Below, piece by piece: positions 26,101-38,100 of a stretch of 64,000 bases of DNA (within the stretch, counting starts at the first letter, position 1; every line of letters starts with the position of its first letter). The translations under genes and the position numbers were made by a program. Below the pieces are notes generated by a model. It searched no databases and was not told the origin of the DNA. It saw only the letters and a program-made list of their open reading frames with translations. Source of the stretch: Megaustenia siamemsis (taxonomy: Eukaryota; Mollusca; Gastropoda; Stylommatophora; Ariophantidae); contig JAVIAB010000139.1 in assembly GCA_032433765.1 (NCBI GenBank), positions 39,763,608 to 39,827,607 of the forward strand. The letters are read 5' to 3'.

Positions 26101-29100
26101 ACCACATTTCCACCTCCTCCGTATCTTTTCTAGATATCTGTCTCTTTGGGCACCTCTCATCTTCTCACCTCGGTCTTCTACAAGACCACTGATTCCCACA
26201 GTTTCCTCTGCTACGACTCCTCTCATCCTACTTCTTGTAAGAACTCACTTCCATATTCCCAGCTGCTCAGACTTCGTTGCCTTTGCCAAGACGATGAAGA
26301 TTTCCTTCACAATGCCAACCTTATGCTTGACTTCTTCCACCAACGCCTCTATCCTGAATCAGCTCTCCTCCCGGCCCTACGTCGAGTTCTCCACACTTCT
26401 CATCAATCTGCTCTTACCCCTTCTACTCATCCCCCCTTGGATAGAGTAGTACTCGCCCTCACCTATCACCCTCACCACTACGCTGTGATTAGGATGATTC
26501 ATCGCTACCTCCCTATTCTCCGATCTGACCCTACTACTCGTATGCTCTTTCCTGACCCACCACTGGTGGCCTTTAGACGTGACCGTAACCTCCGCGACTT
26601 TCTTGTCAGAGGTCGCCTTCCAGCTTCCCTCCCTAGCCATAGAGGTACTATTCGCTGCAACCGCAGAGTGTGCAAAACTTGTGACCACGTTCTCCAGACG
26701 GATACTGTTCTCTTTCCTAATGGTCCTTTCAAGATCAGAGAGGGATTCACTTGCACATCGCGTAATATCATTTATGTCATCATCTGCAAGAGATGCAAGT
26801 TAACCTACATCGGTCAATCTGGTCGTCGGATCGGCGATAGGTGCCAAGAACATTTACATGACATCACCCGAGAAGCTGGCACTTCTGTAGCTGCCCACTT
26901 TAACTCAGTTGGCCATCATGGTATAGCCGATGTCTTGGTCACTGGCTTAGTATCATGCTGCTCTTATGATCACCACAGTCGCCACACTCTTGAGCACTGT
27001 CTGATCGCTCGTTGGGGTTGCCTCACCCCTCGTGGCATCAATGTATCCCAGGCCCTCTGAGGACCCCTCTTCCTCTGTACCCTTCTCCCACCCCTACTCT
27101 TCCTCTTATCTCACATTTATGCTCATCTGCTCCTTGTCTTCACCCCTATCCTTCTGTACCCTTCCATCTTCTCCCCCTCTTCCTTCTTTTACAATTCCCC
27201 CATCCTTTTTGCGTATTACCTTTTTATCCTTCTCCTCCTCATCGATTTCTCCATTTCCCCACTTCCTTTCCTCTCATGGTACTCCTATCAGTGTACTATT
27301 CTCTGTGTATCCCCTCCACTTCTCATCCTATCTTTTACCTGTCCTCCTCTAGTGTATACTCCTCTTTGTATATATATTCCCAGTATCCTCCTCAGTCTCT
27401 CCGTTCCCTACTTCTTTACCTCGCTGGGCCCCACTTCTTTCGTTCCTTCTTTCTTTCACCACCTCTTCTCATATTCCCCATTCCAGACTCTCTTAGTCCT
27501 TTTCATTTCTTTTCTATACCAGTATTTCCCTCCCCCCCCCTCCTCTTTCTTGTTAGGTTCCGTTAGTTCTTGTTACCTCATATCATCTCCTTCTCCTTCC
27601 CCTTTTCCTTGCATGGCCTTAACTTGTGTTTTGGTTTTTAGTTCTCTCTTCTGGTGTATGAACACTGGTCAGGCCCTCGTTTCCATTCTCCCGCCTTGGA
27701 TTGTCCTTTCTGTAGACATTCTTTCGTTTGGTTCCCGGCGGATTAACCAGTCGCTGAAGCTAAGTGATTTTATATTTTATATATACATATATTCTTCTAT
27801 TCTTTCTATATTCTTATCTTAGCTCTCTTCTTTTTTCATCATCCTACTTTTTTCTTTTCTATCCTCTTCTTCTGATCATGTAATTAGAGTTAATTGTGTT
27901 TCACCGTTTGTTTTCGTTGTCCTTGTACTCTGATAAAGGCCTCAGGCCGAAACGTCAGTATTGTGTTGTGTTCCTCCCTTGTGAAGCTGTCTTCATACCT
28001 AGGAGTGTTCTACACTCCCCACCACTGGCCCCTTGCTACCAGCTTCACCGCAGCATCGCAATTATTTGCTTGTTCCCTTTAAATTATAGTGTAGACTGTT
28101 TTATTTTGTTGTTGACAAACTGAAAGTGATGTTTTTGCTATTCCATGTGCATTCTAATTTGACTTGTTTATTGATTGTTTATTATATTTTGTTCTATTAG
28201 CTGTATCCCATCTACCTATGAGAGCCCAGTTGGAGTCGTTCGCATTGAATTTGAGGCCAGTCCCAATGAAGAATTTGAAACCAAAGTTCTTCCACCATAT
28301 ATTAAAGACGTTAGACTTGTCAACTTGAATGACACTATCAAGACAGTTGTAAGTATACAATTTCAATAAATCTTTTTTCACTAAAGAGTGAAATATTTAA
28401 AAAGAAAAGTGATTAAAGGTTTTATTAAATGCTTTACAATTTGTCTTGTTTTGTTCTATCAATTTATAGCATTGAATTTTGCAAGAAGTTGTAATTGTCT
28501 ATCCTTTATCAAATGTTTTGTACTAGCCACTGTAAATTTCTGTTGCTATGGATTTCTTTAACATCCTCTATCCTTTTGACGCCTGACCCTTTTCATGCCT
28601 GATTATCAGTTTTTTAGACATCTATAGTTGTTGCTTGTTTGGCAGAATTTCATGCAATGGCCACTTTTTTTAATCTCTTTGTGTCTTTGCCTAATGCAAG
28701 AGACAGTTCTAACAATATTTCTGATGCAATCATTAAAAATGTTTCCCTTTAACAGAGGGATGTGAAATATTTATTGCATGATATTTGCTCGACATTTAAG
28801 TTTGGGTGTTCTAGCAATGGCAACATTTGATATGATAATGTTTTCTGTGAAATATGAATATTTCAGTCTATTTGATTTTATAAAAGAAAATATTGTTTTG
28901 ACAGACACAGACATTTTGCCCAATCCAGGAGGATGGTGTGACAGATGAATGTAAAACAGAGGATGTCACACAAGCTGTAAGAGCATCTTAACATTAATTT
29001 GAAGATTTGAAGTTGTTCATTATATTTGTTTTTTGGTTCTAGATAGTTTTATTTTGTTTTATTTTAAAATAAAATCATTTTTTTTTTCATGACAAAATAA

Positions 29101-32100
29101 TCTTATTATATGAGTGGATTTTTCTTAAATTAATTCCTCATTAAATTTTAATTTGCTTATGAGAATAAAGAGAATGATCAATAAAAGTAAAACAAAGCAT
29201 AGCTGGTGATTGTATTATCAACAGAAAGAATAAATACAAACGGACATAAAGATATTAGCAAAATATAGTAGAACATGTAACATAACTATTCAACATTTAA
29301 AGGGAAATAGGCCAATCATAGAATTTGTGACAGGTTATAGAATATTAAAATCTGAAGTAAAGAATTCTAAAATAGAAATAAAAAGGAAAAACTGCACATC
29401 TACAACTTAAAGATAGAGATTATAGAAGCATTTCAATATTTTTGGCATTGAAACAATCACAGTTCTCTCAGAAGTGAAAAAAAACTCTGACTGAACATCT
29501 AGGCTTTATACTCAGCTTTACAGACCCACCAATAGTCCCCATAAAGACTAAGAGTCTAAAATACATTCATTATCATGTGCCATACTGGTTGGCGTAGGCA
29601 ATCATGTCCCTCCACAATCTTCTATCTACAGTGCATCATATCAGTTCTGTTGTTGACTGTTTTCCATGCCATGACACCAAGCTATCCAGTATTTTCTCTC
29701 TTTGTCATCTGCGATCTCTCTTTCCTTTTATTTTGCCAGTTGTAACCAAGTATTCCAACTTTCCTCTTCTCATGATGTGCCCGAAAAATGTTGATTGCTT
29801 CTTTCTGATGTTTTTAAGAGCTCCCTTTTTGTGTTGGCCTCTTTGAGAACTTCCTCATTGGTCTTTTTAGCTGTCCAGGGAACTTTCAACATTCTTCTGA
29901 GAAATCCCATCTCTGTGGCCTCTAATCGTCTTTTCATTTGTTTGTCTACTGTCCATGATTCGCTTCCATAGGTCAGAATTGGTTCTATATAGCACCGATG
30001 AACTTTCGTTCTCATTTTTATTGACATAGGTTTGTTGCATAAGATATTTTTCATTTTCTGAAATGCTATTTTGGCCTGAGCTATTCTGCTTTTTATTTCT
30101 GTGGTGCATATCCCATCTTATGTTATTATTGTGCCCAAGTATTTGACACGTTGCACTTGTTTCAGTTTTGTCTCATTTATTTGTATGCTGCATGATGGTG
30201 ATGATTGTTTCTTCGATTTAACAATTACTTCTGTTTTCTTACTATTCAGACTGAGACCTTTCTTGTTGTTTTCTTTTACTATTATGTCTATCATTTCTTG
30301 TAGTTCGTTCTCCGTCTCTGCTATTAATACTGTGTCATCCGCATATCGCAAATTATTTATGTTGTAACCGTTAACTTCAATTCCTTTTTTGTCTGCTTTT
30401 GATCTCATAATATATTCGCTGTAAAGTGAAAACAAATCCGGTGAAAGAACACAGCCTTGTCTGACTCCTTGTTTTATAATTGGAATTGTCCTGTTTGGTT
30501 GTTAATTCGTATAGCTGCTGTTTGTTGCCAGTACATGTTTTTTATGATTCGCAGATCCTTGCCATCAATGTTTAATTTCTCCAGCATATTGATTATTTCC
30601 ACATGCTTTACTTTGTCAAATGCTTTCGTATAGTCTATAAAGCACATATATAGATCTTTCTTTCCTCTATAGATCTTTCTATCAATGTTCTTAAGATGTA
30701 TATTGCATTATTGGTGCTCTTTCCTTCCACAAATCCACATTGTTCCTCACTTATTTCTGGTTTTATTTTGTTCCTTACACATTTCATGATGATTCTTAGT
30801 AATATTTTCGTCATATGGCTCATGAGACTAATAGTGCGATGGTCTTCACAATCAGTGGTGCCTGACTTCTTCAGTATGGCTACAAAGATAGATTTTAGTA
30901 GATCTTCGGGTATGTGTCCAGTGTTATATATCTCATTGAGTAGTTTTGTTATGACTTGTACTTCCAGCTCTCCTAATGTATTTATCTCTTCGATTGTTAT
31001 GTTGTTAGGACCTGGAACTTTGCCTCTTTTCATGTGTTGAATTGCCTGCTCCACTTCACTCTGCATTATTGGTGATCCTGTGTCTTTGTTTGAATTGTTT
31101 AGCTCTGGTCTTTCATTATCATAGAGTTGACTGATGTATTCTGTCCATCTTTCCATTGTCTTCTCCTGTCCCATTATTATATTTCCTTCCTTTGATTTCA
31201 CACATCCTGAAACTTTGATTTCTTTTCTTCCTGTTAATTCATTTAAGTAATTGTGCATAAATTTTGAGTCTTTCTTTTGTTGTTTTTCCGTTTCTTCACA
31301 TTTCTGTTTTAACCATCCTTCCTTTGCTTCTCTGCACTTGTTTTGTTTAAATGTATTTAAAATATTCATGGAAAGATTATTTCATTTCAAAATATTGTAA
31401 CAAACCTACTTGCCATGGATAAAAGTGTTTCTATCTATTTTTCTTGAAATTTTGATAGAAAATATTTTAATTCCTTCAAAATATAGTTAATTTGGTTCAT
31501 TTATATGAATTAAAATGGAATTTATGTACATTTTTTTCAATGATCTCAGAACCAAAACAATTTGATATGTTGAAGAAAAATTCACATTTATCGGTATTGA
31601 AAGAACAAACAACAACCAGTATTCATTAGAGCCACTAATTAGACCTATTCTAGGTTTAGCAGATTAGTATTTGTTATTATAAAATCCAAATCACTGCTTC
31701 ATGAAACAAAAAATCAACTTGTGGATCTGATATATCAGATAATGGTCTTGGAAGGTTTCATTAGTGATCTGATATATTGGATAATTATCCAGAAAGAGTT
31801 AAACAATAATATTATTCCTGTTCCAAAAGAGTCCTATCATGCAGAATGTATTGTTATTTATTTAAAATAATGTAAATCATTAAGTTTTTAAAAAAATTGT
31901 GACTCATGGGATTGCCAACCTCAGGTCAGACTTCGCGGGAGGGGATTCTATATTTGACATCACAGACTGTGTAAGATTAAGGTAGAGGTTTTAAAGAGCA
32001 GGTGTTCAGATTTGTGCTATTTACTTTATTCATTAAATAAAATTTAAAACAATTACATGCTTCTACTATATAAAAGTGAATGAGAATGGTAGTTTCCAAA

Positions 32101-35100
32101 TGCAGAACAGAACCAATAAGAATACTTTTTTTCCCTGCCCATTGTGATACATTGTGGCAAGATACAATGCATGTACAGTGCAAGGTCTGATACTTGATAG
32201 TAAAGATTGTCAAACATGGAAATTAGAATGACTTGGCATGATACTGACCATATCACTGGTAAAATGTGTCATTGGTCAAATAAAATATGGACACTAATGG
32301 CTACCTGAAGATTTGGAGTGGACCAGTTGCTTACACTTTTTATATCATCCTAAAAAGTTCTTCTCACATTTTGAAGATTAAGAAAGTATAATTCTTTGAT
32401 TAAAAAATTGCTATTTACTTTTACACACAAATTATTGAAACTTCATCATCATCATCATGTGCCTTACTGGTTGGCATAGGTGATCATGTCCCTCCACAAT
32501 CTTCTATCTACAGTGCAATTGCTAGGAATGGCAAACTACCTTCTTATACTGCCTGGAATAATTATGAACAATTGAAACTTACATTTCTTTAATTGATGGT
32601 GGAGATGGAGCACATAGATCTGTTAGCTGTTAGTTTTGCAAGATCCCATAACTTATTTTTTTTTTTTAAATAGCACTAAATACACAAGCCAATTTTACAA
32701 TTGCATCCACAATGTAGACTAAATGTTTGTATTTCAACTATTTTGTGAATCACCTCTTTCATGAAGTAAATTTAATCAAACAGACACCGTTAGAGCTGTA
32801 TGGCAGAGTGGCCAAAACAGGCCAGTATGTCTTCATTGTTCAATACTTCATGCCAAAAGAGCCAGGACTCACGATTCCTGTGTCTGTCCATGTCGATGGC
32901 AAAGTTTTATCTGGTAAGTCTCTATTTAATTACTTCTACAGCATGCTTATTTTATGTAAACCTTTTATTAAAATGTCTTAAACAAATGAGGAGGCTAAGA
33001 CACCTGACAGCAGCAGAGTTGAGTTGAAGTTTTCAGAGAATCATAGCTGATGGCTTTAACCATGATTGGTGAACCAGAACCATCCAGACCCTATTCCACC
33101 TCTTTGTGATGCCTCCAGTAACAGACTAATCAGTCTATCTGAACAAGTGAGTAGGGATTATTGCGTTTGTTCGATGACTAAAATATTCTAGAGTATTCAT
33201 AGGCTGTAGAATTCCTCTTCATCATCCGTCCTTAAAAGGATGTTAAGTGGACATGTCTGCGTTGTGTTGTGGTTTGCAGTATAACTGTTATATTTGCGCC
33301 TTTTGACCCAACACATCCGACTTCAGCATGACATTTTTTAGAACCGGGTTGTCTTCCCTCTTCGATCCCTGCACGCTTGGCCAAACTAGACAGGTTAGTC
33401 TGTTACTGGAGGCACCATGGAGAGGTGGAGCAGGGTCTGGATGGTTTTGGTTCACCAATCCTGGCGCAAGCCATCAGCTGTGGGTCGCTGACAACTTCCA
33501 GCTCTGGTGCTGGGAGGTGCGCCTTCATATGGATTGAAAGGAAAGTCAACTTGGAACTCAAAAATGTTATGATGAAGTCATATGTGTTGGCACAAATATC
33601 ACAGTTCTACTGCTAACCATAATATAAAGCATTCACACCCGTTTAATGTCCTTTTAAGTGAGGATGATAAAGAGGCTGTAATAGTAAAGAGATAAAGAAG
33701 ATATAACACACGCCTGTTTTTCTTTCTAGCTGAAAAAAACCTAAGCCACTTTGATGTGAATTAGACCCTTAATGTGACACAAAGAAACCCTTCCTGTTAA
33801 CAAAATTCTGGTATTTTTTACCCATATTCAGAACTTTCCCCTGTCTTGCCACTATAAAAACTACTATTATTTATATACCAGTGCCGTGTCTGTTGTTTTA
33901 GTTCATCATGCATATTTGCTAAAATAACAATTTCAACCTAATAGTCCAGTGTTTATGACTTTCAATTTTACGGGCACCACAAGAACAAAAATATGTTTCA
34001 ACTTGGAATGCATATTTAATAAAATTGAAATGATAAAAAAATTGAAGCAGTAAAAAAAAATATGAATTTTACTTTTACTCACTGAAATTATTAAATTGTT
34101 TTGTTATATAAACAAACATAAATTCAAAATGTTAATATGAGAGATTAAATGCAGTGAATTAAGCGGATTGTAATATAAAACAGTCTCAGTATACTTTTTC
34201 TAGCAGTGGCAGTCTAGACAAACATTCCGGTCAAACTTCACGGTAGGGAATTCCATATTTGATGTCATGACTGCATAAAACTAAGGTAGATGTTATAAAG
34301 GGCAAGCATTCAGATGTGGTCAACTTAGCTTCAGGAGCTCATATAAGTATATTACGCCTTGTGGTTTATAAGGAATATGGTGTTCTGCCTATATTTTTCC
34401 TTCACCATCATTTATAGGTGATGTGGTCAGTATCATGCTAGGTCATCTAACTTTTCTCAGAAAGAATCCCTAAACTCAGTTCTCAGAGGCTGGAAGAACC
34501 TCAAAGCCATGTCAATCAGAAGAAAATATGTTTCACAATTGGAAATTGACCCTGGATTACTTGGGTCAGCAGACAAATGCACTAACCACTTTGGCACTAT
34601 TGCTTCTTAAAAGGCATTTGTAGTAGAGATATTAACTCTTTCTGTATGTTTCGCCGTACTGTGCACCATGCCGATTTCAATAGCATATTTTTCGCCGCAT
34701 TGTGCACCATGCTCAATTTGATTAGTGTGAACGCCATCAAACCATATTATTTTTACATGTTTTGTATCATCTTGGTATTGGTGAAATCTAATTCCTTGTT
34801 CAATTATCTAAAAATTCATATATAATATGTTATATGTTAGATAAATATAAATATGTAGATTGATTTTTAAAATCATGAAAAATATTGTCTCTGAAATCTC
34901 TTCCATTGCATCAATAAAAAGCTTCCGTATGGAAAGAGTTAATTATGGACAATGTATACATTTTGGAGGTTAATAATAAGATTGCATTTTGAATAAGAAA
35001 ATGATAATTTGATGAAATTATAAAACTTGATAATGCAGATATTTGGATTCAGACATGTCTGTAAGTGATTTGATGCCTACTGTCTTTGCCTTCCTTCTTT

Positions 35101-38100
35101 ATGCTAGTACTTGAGACACCATGCAACTTGGTTCTGTGATTGATTTGTTGCTTTACTGTGAGTTGCTACAACAATTGAGTTTTCCCTCAAATAAGGTCAT
35201 CCTTTAAAAGGTCTGACTAGCATTACTGCATCGTTGAGTAAATTTGCCCTGCTTATCTATTATCATATGTTACTAGACAGTCAAAGAATTTGAAGTAATT
35301 TATTTGTTTTAGTTGTTTACCACCAATTTTTATGTTCAATGTATCTTTATAATTGTATCACCAACAGGTGTCTTCAACCCTCATTTTTGTCCATCAACAA
35401 TTGGCTGCAGAGGTGCCATCATATTTGAGAAATCTGGAGGAAACACCATTAGTCTCACAGGAACAGATGTCAAAGCAGTTTTCAATGGCACAAGTGGAGG
35501 ACAAATCTGGCTGGTAATGTATCCTGGTTATCAAATGTATATATATGGTTAGACTTTAAGTAATCAGTTTGAAACTATGGTTTTTTGGCTGAAATGTTGC
35601 AAAGAATAAGTTTAGCTAGTATATGCCAAATATAGTGTGAGCCTTCGAGTTCAATGCAGTATGTGGTCAATGCCTGGGATCAAGATGGGCCCACCTCCCA
35701 TTATATCAAGAAGCTAAATGGCTGAAATATTTTTTCAACTGGTCATCAAACTATGATATGATTGCCTACTGTTGCATAGCTCTATATAGAGAGTTTCCTA
35801 TTACTTAGTGGGTGAAATATTAGACTGGTTAAAAGCACAAAAGTGAGTGAGGCAGATGTGCATCACTCAGTTACTTCATACCTGCTCAATATCTATGATG
35901 AGAACATCATGAGAAGTGTCAAAAGTCACTGTAATTTTGTTAAGTGCAACTCTTTCACAATAAATGGCAACATAATACCAGAACTCAAACAAGCTGATGA
36001 CATAGTTCTCCTCAGAAACAGTGCAGAAGTGTTAGAAGAGATAATTGAGTTAGTTCAAAAACACAATGAAGAGAAAAACCTATATCTAAATATACAGAAA
36101 ATTAAGATAATGTCCAGTGACAAAACAATAAAACCAACAGAAAATCCTCATTGTCAAAGAACTTGAAAAGAAATTGTAGCAGATTACAAATATTTTTGAT
36201 CTGTAATAACTAACAAGAGACTGCCAGGAGACTGCCAGAATGAGATCAAAAGACTAGAAATAGCAATACAAAAATGATGAACCTATGGCACAAAACCAAA
36301 AAGACAGTAAAATTAAAATTACTGAGGGCATTTATCTTCCTGAGAGCAACATGTAGTTGTGAATAATGGACAATCTCACAAACAACATTTATGAAGGTTC
36401 ATTCGAAACAAAATGCTACAGAAAAAAAGGATAACTTGAATAATAAAAAAGAGGAATTAAGATATATTAGAAGAACTGAACATTGAAGAAAACTAGCTTA
36501 TTAAAAAAATATCTTACAGAGGAAAATACAATACTATGGCCATATCAAATTACACAGTGAACTAGAAAGAACAATAATGAAAGTCTTGGTTTCAGGAAAT
36601 GGAGACAGGGTCAGCCCAAAAAGAAAATAGTTTTTAAGACATCAAAGAGACATTAAACTTAACAGCAGAATGAGTGGGACATTTGGCTAGAGAAAAAGAT
36701 TTTTTTCAGATAGGATGTAATAAGTTCAATGTTCAGCAAAAGACACACAACCCAATGGTGTGTTCTTATTGTATGTTATGAGGAGTGCCTTACTTTATTT
36801 ACATTTAAAATATGATTAAGGAATATGTTTGCAGCCTTTTCTTCTTTATTATTAGTGACATTGGCTTGTGTTTTGTGGTTCAAAGATAGTGAGTTTTTGG
36901 GCTCCATTAGTGTGGCTCCTGCTAGAGAAGTTGGATATTGTCTTTCAATATTAGGAAGAAACAATTTTCATTTTTTTGGCCATGTAATGAGAAGGGAACA
37001 GCTGGAATATATTGTAGCAACTGGGAAAATTGAGAGATGAAGAGATAGATGGAAGCAAAGAGAAAAGATACCAGACAGCTTAAAAACTATGGCTTGGTAG
37101 AAAGTCAACAACAGAAATAATAAATAACTGTCGAGATCACAAGTAGTGGAGAGACATGATCACCTACGCTATCAGGTAGGGTACTTGATGATAATGATAA
37201 TTGCCTTTAATAGTTGAAAGCGTATTATTTGATCTTCTCTCTTGGCAATTTCCTCCACATGGATGGGTGTGTGTATGTGTGTAAAAATGGTTTTTTATTT
37301 AAATATGTATATATATTTCATCCACAATTTCAACTATTTTTTTTCTTTCATTTGTATAATGACATCAACTTCTCTTACAAAGTTTATGGTCTGTATTATA
37401 CTTCTCTCTCCATTGTACAGTTTGTCACTCAAATGACTATGAAAAGGCCTTATTATTTGCACTTTGTTTGTTCAAAAATAATACTAGATGAAAATTGTTA
37501 CTGTTCTTTGTACTCCCCACTTGAATACTTATTAACAGGTATTCAATCACTTAAACAGACAGCTGACTTCATGAGAGAGTCTGGAATCCTACTATGATTG
37601 AATCTTGATCACAGAGAGAGAGAGAGAGAGAGAGAGAGAATACTTATCTGTCCTTGGCTTATGTAAAAAATTAACTCAACATAACTGATTCTAGATATGA
37701 AGATCATAATTTTGATCTCTGTTCATTGAATTAAATGTCAAATGTTTATTCCCTGCTCACTTCATTGTGCATGGAGATAGAAATCAGATAGAAATCGTAA
37801 TAGATACTATAAAGATAAATAAAAAGTAGCAAACTTATTCAAAAGAAAACACCGTTATAATAATTTCATCTGGTCGACTTATAACTTGTAACTTTCTATC
37901 ATACAGGACTACCTTCTAATCATGCCTGCTGATAAATTTTCTAAAGATTACTTGGATATCTCTCCCATTGACAAGTCTGATTTTTTCATCAGAACATGTG
38001 TTGATGAAGGCTTCCAGTTAAAGTAAGTAATGTTTAAAAGTAGGACAAAATTATTGATAATGATACTTACATTGTGTTTACATTTTATCATATGATTATC

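Larger units (their letters stand above)
24100..28080 (+). mobile_element. Penelope-like element (RT + GIY-YIG), inactivated
   Basis: A C/T-rich, higher-GC block in intron 6, sense to the laminin gene. It contains an N-terminal region, RT with YIDD, a C-terminal GIY-YIG endonuclease, a pyrimidine-rich 3' UTR (27061-27900) and a 3' terminus with a hammerhead-like motif. The terminus is repeated in diverged form at 1-120. Lesions: a 154-bp triplication, a frameshift near 25195, stops at 25252, 25516 and 25531, and a frameshift near 26145. The 5' boundary is uncertain (coding similarity begins before 24180). Confidence 0.92.

Noticed and set aside
27012..27822. Ser/Pro/Leu-rich protein ORFs in 27012-27822
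   Set aside because: Pyrimidine-rich 3' UTR of the Penelope element gives low-complexity open frames in several registers; no conservation signal.
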